Positions 33,901-42,959 of a DNA stretch of 64,000 nucleotides are shown piece by piece. The stretch covers positions 1-64,000 of the forward strand of contig NZ_JACJQL010000020.1 in assembly GCF_014696625.1 (NCBI RefSeq), read 5' to 3'. Made by a program: the position numbers and the translations under genes. Position 1 is the stretch's first letter. Every line of letters starts with the position of its first letter. The notes beneath the pieces were generated by a model. It worked only from the letters and a program-made list of their open reading frames with translations, was not told the DNA's origin and searched no databases. Origin of the DNA: Nostoc parmelioides FACHB-3921 (GTDB lineage: Bacteria > Cyanobacteriota > Cyanobacteriia > Cyanobacteriales > Nostocaceae).

Positions 33901-35193
33901 GGACTAGGTAAGACTGTGCAAGCCTTGGCAGTTATCCTCAGAAACGCTCATGAAGGGCCGACCCTCATTATTGCCCCCACTTCTGTGTGCATGAATTGGG
34001 TGAGTGAAGCCCAGAAGTTTGCTCCCACCCTAAATATTATTCAATTTACTGGAGCTAACCGCCAAAAATTACTGGATGGTTTACAACCGTTGGATATGTT
34101 GGTATGCAGTTATGGTTTATTGCAGCAGGAAGAAGTAGCGCAAATGCTCTCTAAGGTACAGTGGCAAACGATTGTCTTAGATGAAGCCCAGGCAATCAAA
34201 AATATGACTACTAAACGTTCCCAAGCTGCCATGAACCTAAAAGCTAATTTTAAGCTGTTGACTACTGGAACGCCCATTGAAAATCATCTAGGTGAATTGT
34301 GGAATTTGTTCCGCTTTATTAATCCTGGGTTATTGGGTTCTTTTGAAAGTTTTAATCAACGCTTTGCTATACCCATTGAAAAATATCAGGATAAACTTGC
34401 ACGTAATAAACTCAAAAAACTGATTCAACCATTTCTCCTGCGCCGGACAAAAAATCAGGTACTAGAAGAGTTACCTTCCCGCACCGAAATTTTACTTCAT
34501 GTGGAGTTGAGTCGGGAGGAAAAAGCATTCTATGAAGCATTACGTCGTCAGGCGATATCTAAACTCAGCGACAGTAATGCAGAAGCAGGAAATAAACATT
34601 TGCAAGTCTTAGCTGAGATTATGAAACTGCGTCGTGCTTGCTGTAATCCCAGCCTCATTATGCCTGACACTGAATTATCCAGTTCCAAGTTGCAACTTTT
34701 TGGCGAGGTGTTAGGTGAACTGTTGGAAAATCGCCATAAGGCATTGGTGTTTAGTCAATTTGTTGACCATCTGCACATCATCCGAGATTACTTGGAGAAA
34801 CAAGGTATTAATTATCAATACTTGGATGGCAGCACTACCGTAGCAGAGCGCAAAAAACGGGTGGATGCGTTCCAAGCAGGGAACGGCGATGTCTTTCTCA
34901 TTAGCCTCAAAGCGGGAGGTACAGGACTCAATTTAACTGCTGCCGATTATGTCATCCATACAGACCCCTGGTGGAATCCCGCCGTCGAAGACCAAGCCTC
35001 AGACCGCGCCCATCGCATTGGGCAACAACGTCCGGTGACAATTTATCGCTTAGTAGCAAAGGATACGATTGAAGAAAAGATTGTAGAATTGCATCACCAC
35101 AAGCGAGACTTAGCAGATAGCCTACTGGAAGGTGCGGATATGAGTGGCAAGATATCAACAGAAGCCTTGTTACAGTTGATTAGTGAAGGTTGA
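30979..35193 (+). CDS. Large SNF2-family helicase-like ATPase
   Basis: 1404 residues. The first roughly 450 residues are helical and TPR-like, with a possible winged-helix segment at the N-terminus. The middle region resembles the bacterial SNF2-associated part. The ATPase core begins near 950: motif I DQMGLGKT (near 972), Walker B as DEAQAIKN (near 1067), the GTPIENHLGELW motif, and motif VI SDRAHRIGQQRPV (near 1340). Such bacterial SNF2 proteins are thought to remodel DNA-protein or polymerase complexes; the exact role is unknown. A hairpin followed by T residues ends the gene. Confidence 0.9.
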   Translation: MTDFASNSSQIQTKLLAKKYFELHPCVQKIIQLFAVIYAPIDKNSFISCLSKTGALDENNRPWVTKTLSSQIDKLVKSGLLVQESRLGPECHPLLTEIATRHAVQTGQFESQVMAVEEKLPIRKHWQNESRMFQSLNQCIREIRIGFYRKDPDFINKQIEDYQKYNYSQEKLAIEKILEQICNNPFDADWLHTLPQGLFESCISSILLNATLKLSASEDTFMLLEAECSTDGKHRSDYLHLILTEQLLLRGCSQEAQESLEQISDEYQHNAAVYWGWLSFLRGENDQAIKYYTDALKALKKATGKRQVYFNTIGGLFFILALLKDGSAQSLRQAEDYANLTSRQSEHWLRFIYARLEMVLQVHLGDITKKQFVVSSHISPVEEEQSLQTLFCSLCLYWMDVDNAKKRLPNLLEPLYRRSLASGHHWLAMETAELLSRLKPSSNYDQQAATLREDSGIQTIIDLIQPQEAWEMCLNALANLQKEPQTSGKVESELRLAWFITFSPFRCVLQPREQKVNAKGEWSKGRPIAIKRLSSGLSEFDYITPQDMRVCSCIEAYSDGYYGKIEYMFHEKAISALIGHPLVFWEDAPNNRVEIVKGEPELLVKKEKLGRLTLEFSPKLPESQNILNIKETPTRIKVIEITSEHRRITEILGKDNKLNVPAIAEKQVLAAINAVSGIVTVHSDIGGGSEGAEEVPAQTLPHIHLLPANTGLKVTILSRPFAQGGPYYRPGAGGETVIAEIDGKRLQTRRNLPEEKQLAKNAVAACPTLNRTEERDGEWLIEDPEECLELLLELQALGSSVVMAWPEGEKLRVSHQADLKDFNLSIQRQQDWFAATGELKLNQDLVLDMQQLLELLEKTPSRFIPLGDGQFLALTQAFRKRLDELRMFSEKHNKGIRFHPLATLGLEDFVDEVGKVKTDKHWKTHIQRLQEMKNLQPELPSTFGAELRDYQMDGFCWLARLAHWGVGACLADQMGLGKTVQALAVILRNAHEGPTLIIAPTSVCMNWVSEAQKFAPTLNIIQFTGANRQKLLDGLQPLDMLVCSYGLLQQEEVAQMLSKVQWQTIVLDEAQAIKNMTTKRSQAAMNLKANFKLLTTGTPIENHLGELWNLFRFINPGLLGSFESFNQRFAIPIEKYQDKLARNKLKKLIQPFLLRRTKNQVLEELPSRTEILLHVELSREEKAFYEALRRQAISKLSDSNAEAGNKHLQVLAEIMKLRRACCNPSLIMPDTELSSSKLQLFGEVLGELLENRHKALVFSQFVDHLHIIRDYLEKQGINYQYLDGSTTVAERKKRVDAFQAGNGDVFLISLKAGGTGLNLTAADYVIHTDPWWNPAVEDQASDRAHRIGQQRPVTIYRLVAKDTIEEKIVELHHHKRDLADSLLEGADMSGKISTEALLQLISEG

Positions 35194-35197
35194 ACTT

Positions 35198-35244
35198 CCC
35201 ACTATGAGATTTAACCTGCTACCACCATAAATTAGTGGGTTTTT
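35198..35244 (+). terminator. Candidate Rho-independent terminator after the SNF2 gene
   Basis: CCCACTA (35198-35204) pairs with TAGTGGG (35233-35239), followed by TTTTT. The loop is long (28 nt), so confidence is moderate. It sits between convergent genes. Confidence 0.5.
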
Positions 35245-35270
35245 CTTATTGAGATGATGCGTAATAAGAG

Positions 35271-36083
35271 TTATGAAACCATGATATGTTCTCTAACTTT
35301 TGCCAGATTATGTGCGGCAATTCGAGGATTTTGATGATGGACATCATGATTAATTGTTGCTTGAATCACAGTCCGCCCAAAAATTCGCTCTCCCCATGTT
35401 GTAATAATACTGGGAAGTTTCATTTCAAATGTTCCGTATTCGCCTTTCTGATGATGAACAAGACGAAAAAACACTAAGTCACCTAGTCCATATACAATTC
35501 TGATAAATAACAAAAAAAATAAAAACTTTTTTCCACCTAATAAAGCTAATATTACTAAAAATACTAATTTAATTAGCAAATCAATCCCTAGTTGAGGACT
35601 AAATCCATTTATTTTCACCCAACGGAGAAAGCTTTGCTCTGGTGTAGTCAAAGAGTTTAATATGATAAGGAATAAATTTCCTCTAATATGGTAAGCATCT
35701 GGGTCAGATTCTGTTGCAGCATGGCGATGATGAGCTAGATGAATTTCATGAATCTGCTGATAGCTTAATGTAAAAATAGAGAGTGGAACAGGACTAATTC
35801 CTAAACATCTGATGATTCCATTTATCTGCTCGCTGCTTTTAGCATGAAGCAGTTCATGGACATTAATAATCCAACGAGGTAAAGTAACAGCAACAATTAT
35901 AAATAAAATTAAACTAGAAATAAGTTCAGTTATAAATAAAGTGTAAGCTCCTACTATTATAAGAGCAGCTATAGCACATTCACGCAGATATTGGCTGGCA
36001 TCATCATCATTAACCATATACTCATCTAGACATCTACCACTATTTTTGTACATGATATACGTATATAAAAATAAATTGCTCAT
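35271..36083 (-). CDS. Membrane fatty-acid desaturase-like protein
   Basis: Up to 270 residues, with hydrophobic segments and the three histidine boxes of the membrane di-iron desaturase/hydroxylase family: HELLH (76-80), HEIHLAHHRH (112-121) and HDVHHQ (246-251). ATG encoding residue 23 (MVNDDDAS) is an equally good start. The substrate is not evident; the family covers acyl-lipid desaturases and carotenoid or lipid hydroxylases. It is shorter than DesA-type enzymes. The DNA is A+T-rich compared with neighbours and the gene is convergent with SNF2, consistent with independent acquisition. Confidence 0.8.
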   Translation of the reverse strand: MSNLFLYTYIMYKNSGRCLDEYMVNDDDASQYLRECAIAALIIVGAYTLFITELISSLILFIIVAVTLPRWIINVHELLHAKSSEQINGIIRCLGISPVPLSIFTLSYQQIHEIHLAHHRHAATESDPDAYHIRGNLFLIILNSLTTPEQSFLRWVKINGFSPQLGIDLLIKLVFLVILALLGGKKFLFFLLFIRIVYGLGDLVFFRLVHHQKGEYGTFEMKLPSIITTWGERIFGRTVIQATINHDVHHQNPRIAAHNLAKVREHIMVS

Positions 36084-36650
36084 TTGAATTTTACATTAAG
36101 CTTTTATAATTTAAAGCGGAGTATAAAATATTTATTTGTAATCAGATTTATCCTTTAATAAAACAAATTAAAAATTCATTTTCCACTTTTTAAGTTATAA
36201 GATATCGCCGCATTATCTGTTGTAAATCTACAGCCTCCCCCAAGCGCATATACACGACCCCATCAGATATCGCCAGTACGATTTGCTGCCGTCGCGCCCA
36301 CTTAAAGGGAGTGTCTTACTAATTCACAATTCGCAACGATGTTCCCGCCCCGCCCCGCTAACGCAATTAAAAAACCTAGATGCAGCAGCTTTTAGAGTTT
36401 ACATCTGTATCAGATTTTTCGGGAAATGGTATCAAATCGGTAATTTACGATATTCTTGCTCTTGTCTCACTAAAGAGTATGCTATCAGTATTAAAGATCC
36501 TGTGGAATCCTCAGAGACTGATGATTCCAATTTTTAACAACGAAGCTACCTTTCAGATTTTGCAACAATATTAAATCCTTGGCTATTAACCGCAAAGATT
36601 GGTAACAATAGGAATAAGCACAACGTTTTCCTAAACAACAGTTTTTCAAT
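36084..36650. other. Gap with an orphan coding fragment and repeats
   Basis: On the - strand, 36190-36306 reads as about 38 residues of protein-like sequence (KWARRQQIVLAISDG, then VVYMRLGEAVDLQQIMRR) ending in TAA. It looks like the 3' end of a lost gene and I do not recognise it. A GC-rich repeat fragment lies near 36340-36365. Nothing else is supported. Confidence 0.4.
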
Positions 36651-37379
36651 ATGAGCAATACCAGTAATTTTCGTGAAGCTATCCGTGAGGCTAAATCTCA
36701 CGCCCTCGTTGGCCCAAACGTAATTGCCAACGCCCTCCCCTACGTCGGTGGTGGATTGGTGCTAACCGCATTAGGAACTTACGGCGGTTTGGGAGTTATC
36801 CGTACTAACCCCGGAATATTCTTTCCTACCTTCATTGGTGCGGTGATTGTAGAGTTAATTTTGTTCTTTGTTGCCCAAAATGTTGCCCAAAAAGGTAACA
36901 AGGGTCTTGCACTACCCCTGCTGGCAACCTACAGTCTTTTATCTGGGTATACTCTCAGTGGCTTGGTTTATGTCGCTTTGAGATCCCAAGGTGTTGGCAT
37001 TCAAGGTATTGGTTTAGCTGCCCTTGGTTGTGGCGTTACCTTTATTGCTGCCCGTCAAATTGGTTCAAATCTTTCTGAACAAGATGGCATGGCTTTGACA
37101 AAAACCATCAATCTCGGCGTTATCGCCTTGCTGGTTGTATGCCTTGTCCAATTTGGGTTTGCCATGTTTGGTGTTTACACGCCAAATTGGTTAGAAATCG
37201 CCATCTCCGGTTTAGGAGTATTCCTGTTTGTTGGGGTTTCTGTTGTTGATTTCTACATCTTGCCCCGTACTTACAGCGATGACCAATATCTGCCTGCTGC
37301 TTTGTCGATGTACCTTACTTACATCAACTTGTTCGTCTTTATCTTGCGGTTGCTAATTGCCATCAATGGCCGCGATTAA
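36651..37379 (+). CDS. Bax inhibitor-1 / YccA family membrane protein
   Basis: 242 residues with about seven hydrophobic segments, and the family signature near the C-terminus (VDFYILPRTYSDDQYLPAALSMYLTYINLFVFIL). This family includes YccA/YbhL and the calcium-leak protein BsYetJ. The role in cyanobacteria is not known. It stands alone, with a strong hairpin terminator just downstream. Confidence 0.85.
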   Translation: MSNTSNFREAIREAKSHALVGPNVIANALPYVGGGLVLTALGTYGGLGVIRTNPGIFFPTFIGAVIVELILFFVAQNVAQKGNKGLALPLLATYSLLSGYTLSGLVYVALRSQGVGIQGIGLAALGCGVTFIAARQIGSNLSEQDGMALTKTINLGVIALLVVCLVQFGFAMFGVYTPNWLEIAISGLGVFLFVGVSVVDFYILPRTYSDDQYLPAALSMYLTYINLFVFILRLLIAINGRD

Positions 37380-37421
37380 TTGTCTGTAGACGCTAACACA
37401 GGTAAAGTTTTATCAAGTAAA

Positions 37422-37457
37422 AACCGTGGTTAAATTTTTAGCAACCACGGTTTTTTA
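37422..37457 (+). terminator. Rho-independent terminator after the BI-1 gene
   Basis: AACCGTGGTT (37422-37431) is perfectly complementary to AACCACGGTT (37443-37452), with an 11-nt loop and a T-run after it. Confidence 0.85.
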
Positions 37458-37664
37458 TTTGTTTAACAGTAGAATATGTAGATAAGTTAAGCCTCAAGTG
37501 AGCATGATTTCCCAAGCTACTTCCTGGGATAATTCTGCCAGTTTTTATTTGTAGATAGAGGTACGCATATTACATAAAGTTACACCTTGTGGTTGATATT
37601 TTCTACAAGGCTGTTTGTTATATGCTTTGAGTCTTGTGCAATTGTGGAGAACGACTTTAGTTGT

Positions 37665-37826
37665 ATGCCTAGCCTGAGTTCTGATTTGGTACGCATCTAT
37701 TTGCAAGAAATTGGTCAGTTCCCTTTGTTAACCTCTGACCAAGAAATAGTGGCTCAGGAAAAAGACATCGATGCAAAAGATGCGATCTCCGCATTGGATA
37801 TTTATCGAGAAGACCGGGAACTGTAG
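37665..37826 (+). pseudogene. 5' remnant of a sigma-70 family factor gene (region 1.2)
   Basis: From ATG 37665 the protein reads LVRIYLQEIGQFPLLTSDQE, the start of a cyanobacterial group 2 sigma factor. It then loses similarity and stops at a TAG; another 18 in-frame codons follow to a TGA. The core-binding and DNA-binding regions are absent. It may be the other part of the same gene family member whose 3' end lies at 29547, but the two pieces do not overlap, so this cannot be shown here. Confidence 0.7.
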
Positions 37827-38102
37827 CAGCGAATTGAGCAAGCCGGGAAAAAAGATCCCATTAATAGGGACTTCAAAAGGGGTTGAAACTGTAACTTAAT
37901 TTATGGACAAAACTACCCATACCTTACTGTTTATGATCAGGATTCTTAACCTTCGAGTGTTCTAAATTTAACTTATATATTACATTGGTGTAACCTGTTC
38001 TTAGCAAAATCAACCGTTAATCCTTTACAGATTGTTAATACTGACAGAACTTGGTCATATGAATTGACCTGTAATTCTGAATCTGGAATCCGAGGTTAAT
38101 TA

Positions 38103-39113
38103 ATGGTTTCACATCAAGTGCGGCAAATCTCTAGTGCTATTACTGCTATAGTTTTAGGCTTAGGAGTGGGAATTGCGGTAGCAGCTACTCCAAAAACACT
38201 AACAGTTTATTCAGGACGGGACGAAGAAATCATGCGTCCCTTGATAGAGAGAGCAAAGAAAGATTTGGGATTAAACATTGAAGTACGTTACGGCGATTCT
38301 ACAGAATTAGCGATCGCACTCATTGAAGAAGGTAAAAATAGCCGCGCTGACGTTTTTTATGCTCAGGATGCTGGTTCTTTAGGCGCTATAGGCAGAGAAG
38401 GAAAGGCTGTAAAACTTCCTAGCCAACTACTCAACAAAGTTGACTCGCGCTTTCGTTCCCCTGCTGGAGAATGGGTAGGTATTTCCGGTAGAGCGCGGGT
38501 GATAGACTACAATACCAAGCTTGTCAAAACCAACGAACTCCCCAAAAGTGTCATGCAATTGAGCGATCGCAAATGGCGCGGTAAAGTTGGCTGGGCCCCT
38601 ACCAACGGCTCTTTTCTCTCCTTTGTCACAGCGATGCGATTGATGGAGGGTGATCAAAAAACCCTAGCCTGGTTAAAAGCCATGAAAGCCAACGGTGCTA
38701 AAGCCTATCCCAAAAATAGCGCGATCGTGGAAGCTCTAGGAAGGGGAGAAATTGCTTTGGGATTAGTAAATAATTATTATCTGTATCGGTTTACTAAAAA
38801 AGATCCTAAATTTCCAGTTGCTATCCACCATACCAAAGGCGATGCAGGCTCTTTAATTAACGTTGCAGGTTTAGCAGTCCTGAAAACAACCGACCAACAA
38901 AGTGATGCAGAAAAGTTTGTGGCTTATATGCTCAAACCAGAAACCCAAAAGTTCATCACCGAAAATTTTTACGAATATCCCCTAGTAACGGGTATTCCAG
39001 TAGCACAAAAGCAACTTCCCCTCAAACAATTGCAACCCCCCAAACTTGATTTAGGTAAACTATCGGATCTCAAAGCAACCATGTCTTTAATTCAAGAAGC
39101 AGGGTTGATTTAA
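38103..39113 (+). CDS. futA: Periplasmic Fe(III)-binding protein of an ABC transporter
   Basis: 336 residues with an N-terminal signal segment (hydrophobic AIVLGLGVGIAVAA). The mature part opens LTVYSGRDEE, typical of FutA/FbpA-type ferric-binding proteins, and has the tyrosine-rich NNYYLYRF motif that supplies iron ligands. It captures Fe(III) in the periplasm for the permease and ATPase encoded next on the same strand. No Fur box was identified with confidence in the 276-bp upstream gap. The symbol is by family resemblance. Confidence 0.85.
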   Translation: MVSHQVRQISSAITAIVLGLGVGIAVAATPKTLTVYSGRDEEIMRPLIERAKKDLGLNIEVRYGDSTELAIALIEEGKNSRADVFYAQDAGSLGAIGREGKAVKLPSQLLNKVDSRFRSPAGEWVGISGRARVIDYNTKLVKTNELPKSVMQLSDRKWRGKVGWAPTNGSFLSFVTAMRLMEGDQKTLAWLKAMKANGAKAYPKNSAIVEALGRGEIALGLVNNYYLYRFTKKDPKFPVAIHHTKGDAGSLINVAGLAVLKTTDQQSDAEKFVAYMLKPETQKFITENFYEYPLVTGIPVAQKQLPLKQLQPPKLDLGKLSDLKATMSLIQEAGLI

Positions 39114-39139
39114 AAAGGTTGACTGTTGACTAATGACCA

Positions 39140-40774
39140 ATGACTAAATCCCAGCCACCATTATTTTTAATAGTTACAGCCGGATCGATATCTGTGGCGA
39201 TTACACTACCGTTGACTTATTTAGTTATGCGGATGTCTGCTTTGGGTGGGGAGCAGTTATTGGCTTTGATTTTCCGACCACGCATAGTGGAAATTTTGTT
39301 TAATAGTGTTGGTGTGGCTATAGCTAGTACCATATTGGCAACGGCGATCGCAGTTCCGTTAGCATTTCTCACACTGCGAACAGATTTACCTGGGCGCAGA
39401 TTCTGGCTAATTGCGACTACACTACCCTTAGCCATACCTGATTATGTCGGTAGTTTTGCTCTGATTGCGGCTTTTGGCCCCAAAGGTAGCTGGTTGCAAC
39501 TGTGGCTAGAACCTCTGGGAGTGGAAGCTTTACCAGAAATCTATGGCTGGACTGGGGCAATTTTAGGATTGACCTTGTTTACCTATCCTTATTTACTGTT
39601 GAATGTCCATGCTGGCTTGCAAGGTATCGATCCAGCCCTAGAAGAAGCAGCTAGGAGCTTGGGGTGGAATCAAAGGCAAACTTTTTGGCGGATGACTTTA
39701 CCTGCATTACGTCCAGCTATTGTGGCTGGTGGATTGTTAGTAGCTCTCAATGCCTTACAGGATTTTGGTACAACTTCCATTATGCGGTTTGATACCTTTA
39801 CACGGGCAATTTTTTTGCAATACAGATATACATTTGACCGCTATCAAGCGGCGACATTGGCGCTAATGCTGGTGGGTTTAGTGTTGCTGTTGTTGTGGCT
39901 GGAATATCAAACGCGATCGCGCGCTACATATTATAGTCGTGGTCATAAATCCTACTCTCCAGCACCTTTGATCGCTCTGGGGATATGGAAAATTCCCGCA
40001 ATTTTGTTTTGTTTGGGGATCACTAGCTTGGGTTTATTGCTACCTGTTGCTGTCACCCTGTTCTGGCTTGTGGAAGGTTTAACCAGTCCAGAAGCAGAGC
40101 AAATTTTTGTTTGGTCACAACTTATACCACTAGCTAGCAACTCAATTATAGCTGCTGGACTGGCGGCGATCGCCTCTACTTGCTGTGCTATTCCCGTTGC
40201 CATCTTATCTGTACGCTTTCCTAACCGCATCACTACAGCTATTGAACGCTGTAGTTACATCGGTTTTGGCTTACCTGGAATTGTAGTTGCCTTTTCCCTG
40301 GTATTTTGGGGAGCAAATTACCTTCCCTGGTTATATCAAACTTTGCCTATGCTGGTGTTTGCTTACTTGGTATTATTCCTGTCTCAATCTGTGGGAACTG
40401 TGCGGAGTTCACTATTACAAGTAAATCCCCAATTAGAAGAATCAGCACGCTCTTTAGGCAGAAAACCAGGGCAAACTTTCCGAGAAATTACTTTACCACT
40501 AGTTACACCAGGAATTTTAGTAGGAACAGCATTAGTATTTCTTAAAGCCATCAAAGAATTACCTGTGACTTTGATATTAGCGCCCATTGGCTTTAATACT
40601 CTAGCCATTGAAATCTGGAAAGCAACAGAAAACGTCTCCTACAGCCAAGCATCTGTGGCTGCATTCATCATGTTAGCCATCTCTATTAGTTCTACGTTTT
40701 TGATTTTATCCCAAAACCGCTATCAACAACTCATTCCAGAGGTGAGGCGTAGTTTACAAAGGGAGGTGGATTAG
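39140..40774 (+). CDS. futB: Fe(III) ABC transporter permease (fused two-half type)
   Basis: 544 residues and about 12 membrane segments in two homologous halves. Each half carries an EAA-type coupling loop: EEAARSLGW (near 170) and EESARSLGR (near 435). Both fit the FbpB/FutB permease family, in which one chain supplies both halves. It lies 26 bp after the binding-protein gene, with a short TTGACTG-type repeat in the gap. It forms the inner-membrane channel for the FutA/FutC system. Confidence 0.88.
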   Translation: MTKSQPPLFLIVTAGSISVAITLPLTYLVMRMSALGGEQLLALIFRPRIVEILFNSVGVAIASTILATAIAVPLAFLTLRTDLPGRRFWLIATTLPLAIPDYVGSFALIAAFGPKGSWLQLWLEPLGVEALPEIYGWTGAILGLTLFTYPYLLLNVHAGLQGIDPALEEAARSLGWNQRQTFWRMTLPALRPAIVAGGLLVALNALQDFGTTSIMRFDTFTRAIFLQYRYTFDRYQAATLALMLVGLVLLLLWLEYQTRSRATYYSRGHKSYSPAPLIALGIWKIPAILFCLGITSLGLLLPVAVTLFWLVEGLTSPEAEQIFVWSQLIPLASNSIIAAGLAAIASTCCAIPVAILSVRFPNRITTAIERCSYIGFGLPGIVVAFSLVFWGANYLPWLYQTLPMLVFAYLVLFLSQSVGTVRSSLLQVNPQLEESARSLGRKPGQTFREITLPLVTPGILVGTALVFLKAIKELPVTLILAPIGFNTLAIEIWKATENVSYSQASVAAFIMLAISISSTFLILSQNRYQQLIPEVRRSLQREVD

Positions 40775-40960
40775 GAATTGGGTATTGAGAATTAGGATTT
40801 TTTAGCGTCAGAAGTGCAACGTTCTCACTCATAACCTGAAGTTTCTCGTTTTGAGCAGGAATTTTCGCATTCCCATCATCATTTGCCCATTTCGTTATGC
40901 TTCCAATCCATTCTCCCTATTACTTAGATAACATTTCACAAGAAAAACCCACAATCAAAT

Positions 40961-42046
40961 ATGAAAATCCCTGTTCCTAGTCCCCAAACCTCAGTTCCCT
41001 ATACTCAACTCCCAATAATATTAAAGTTGCAGAATGTTACCCTTGCCTACAAGAATGCTTTGGCTGTGGATGGGGTGAGTTTGGGATTAGTCGCAGGGGA
41101 TGTATTAGGGTTATTGGGGCCTTCGGGATGTGGAAAAACTACACTTTTACGGATTATTGCTGGATTTGAATTACCACAGACGGGGACTGTAGAAATTGCG
41201 GGAGAGTTAGTAACGGGAAATGGTTGCTTGATACCGCCAGAACAACGCCATGTAGGGATGCTGTTTCAAGATTATGCTTTGTTTCCCCATTTAACCGTGG
41301 CTGAAAATATCGGTTTTGGTTTGCGGCGGATGCAAAAAAGCGAACGCCGTCAAAGAGTTGCCGAGTTATTATCATTAGTCAGACTCCCAACACTAGAAAA
41401 CCGCTATCCTCATGAATTATCTGGTGGACAACAACAACGGGTAGCCTTGGCTAGAGCTTTAGCTCCCCAACCGCAGATTCTATTATTAGATGAACCCCTC
41501 AGCAATCTAGATTTACAAGTACGATTGAAATTGCGAGAGGAAGTATTAGCCATTCTCAAACAACAAGGGATATCGGCTATTTTTGTCACCCACGACCAAC
41601 AAGAAGCCCTAGCGATCGCTGACCAAGTAGCAGTGATGCACAATGGTAAATTAGAACAAATAGGCACGCCAGAAACGATTTATACTCAGCCAGCCTCCCG
41701 CTTCGTCGCTGAATTTGTCACCCAAGCCAACTTTTTACCAGCACAGTTGCAAAGAAATTACTGGGTAACAGAAATTGGCTGTTTTGCCCTGAAAACAGAA
41801 ATTTCTCAACACAAAGGAGATTTAATGATCCGCGAAGAAGACATCATTTTGCAACCAGCAAGTGATGGTGCAATGAAAATTGCCACACGTTTCTTTTTAG
41901 GACATGAATACCGATATAGCTTATATACCCCCTCCGGCAAAAAGCTATATGCTATAACACCCGCGAGCATTGCTTTACCCATCGGTACACAAGTCAATGT
42001 ATCTCTAAAAGAAACAGCAAACTTAAAGGTGTTTGAAAGTCAATAG
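40961..42046 (+). CDS. futC: Fe(III) ABC transporter ATP-binding protein
   Basis: 361 residues. Walker A is GPSGCGKTT, the signature LSGGQQQRVALARAL, Walker B ILLLDEPLSNLD, and the switch His lies in FVTHDQQEA. A C-terminal regulatory domain of about 110 residues follows (TOBE-like), as in FbpC/FutC ferric transporters. It is separated from the permease gene by 186 bp. The stop codon lies at the start of an AGTCAAT heptad repeat, so the last residues may derive from the repeat. Confidence 0.88.
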   Translation: MKIPVPSPQTSVPYTQLPIILKLQNVTLAYKNALAVDGVSLGLVAGDVLGLLGPSGCGKTTLLRIIAGFELPQTGTVEIAGELVTGNGCLIPPEQRHVGMLFQDYALFPHLTVAENIGFGLRRMQKSERRQRVAELLSLVRLPTLENRYPHELSGGQQQRVALARALAPQPQILLLDEPLSNLDLQVRLKLREEVLAILKQQGISAIFVTHDQQEALAIADQVAVMHNGKLEQIGTPETIYTQPASRFVAEFVTQANFLPAQLQRNYWVTEIGCFALKTEISQHKGDLMIREEDIILQPASDGAMKIATRFFLGHEYRYSLYTPSGKKLYAITPASIALPIGTQVNVSLKETANLKVFESQ

Positions 42047-42079
42047 TCAATAGTCAACGGTCAATAGTCAATAGTCAAC
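42043..42079 (+). repeat. AGTCAAT heptad repeat after futC
   Basis: Five units between the iron-transporter ATPase and the membrane-protein gene. The TAG stop of futC is formed within the first unit. Confidence 0.85.
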
Positions 42080-42088
42080 AAAAATATT

Positions 42089-42829
42089 ATGAATTGGGAA
42101 ATTGTTCTCGCAAGTTTTGCAAGCTCTTTAATAGAATTAGTTGAAATTCTCGGTATAGTCATCGTTGTTGGTAGGTTAGCAGGTTGGCGTAATGCTTTGG
42201 TTGGTTCAGGCGGTGGTATTGCTTTGACTTTACTGCTATCCCTGGTTTTAGGAAAAAGTTTAACTCTAATTCCTGTAGATATTCTCCGAATTGTGGCGGG
42301 AGTTTTACTGTTGCTTTTTGGTCAAAAGTGGACGCGCTCTATAGTGAGATATTATGCTGGTCTTCCTAAGAAGCGTAAAGGCGGTGGGGAAGATAGCCTA
42401 GAAGAACAACTAGCTAGAGATGAGAATGAATCCGGCTGGAACTGGTTTGCTGTGATCACGACCTTTAAAGGCGCGTTGTTGGATAGTGTAGAAGTGGCGA
42501 TCGCAGTTGTAACTTTGGGTGCTGCTCAAAGTCAATGGTTAGAAGCGATAAGCGGGGCGGGTTTTGCCACATTTAGTTTATTGGTATTGGCTTTTTTATT
42601 TAGAACACCACTCCAACAAGTACCTGTCAAACCCATGAAGTTTACGGCTGCAATGCTGTTAATGGGATTTGGTCTTTACTGGCTGGGTGCAGGATTAAAT
42701 GTAGAGTGGCCTGGTGATGAGTTGGCGATTATTTGGCTACCTTTAGCTTGGGGTGTAGGAATGGCGATCGCTTCCACAATTTGGCGCTGGCGAGTTAGTT
42801 TACAAAAACCAGAAGAAGCGATCGGTTAA
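42089..42829 (+). CDS. Integral membrane protein, COG4280-like
   Basis: 246 residues with six or seven hydrophobic segments in two similar halves. Each half opens with an acidic intramembrane motif (SSLIELVEILG near 10; GALLDSVEVAIAV near 130), and there is a basic loop between them (PKKRKGGGEDSLEEQ). The pattern recalls cation transporters such as FTR1 or GDT1, but the FTR1 REGLE motif is absent. It lies 42 bp after futC on the same strand, so a role in metal transport is possible by context only. Confidence 0.7.
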   Translation: MNWEIVLASFASSLIELVEILGIVIVVGRLAGWRNALVGSGGGIALTLLLSLVLGKSLTLIPVDILRIVAGVLLLLFGQKWTRSIVRYYAGLPKKRKGGGEDSLEEQLARDENESGWNWFAVITTFKGALLDSVEVAIAVVTLGAAQSQWLEAISGAGFATFSLLVLAFLFRTPLQQVPVKPMKFTAAMLLMGFGLYWLGAGLNVEWPGDELAIIWLPLAWGVGMAIASTIWRWRVSLQKPEEAIG

Positions 42830-42959
42830 TTAGATACAAAATCGTTAATAATTTGTCAATAAGCAGTACTCTTTAAGTAACCTGCTCTTACCCTGCTCTT
42901 AACTAAAAAATAGGAATATTGGCTGCGTCAGCAACAAATTTAATATTTGAGAACAGCAA

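Noticed and set aside
37854..37889. CRISPR-like repeat: AATAGGGAC and a GTTGAAAC ending resemble a cyanobacterial CRISPR repeat
   Set aside because: It occurs once, with no second copy or spacer pattern nearby and no cas gene in the window.
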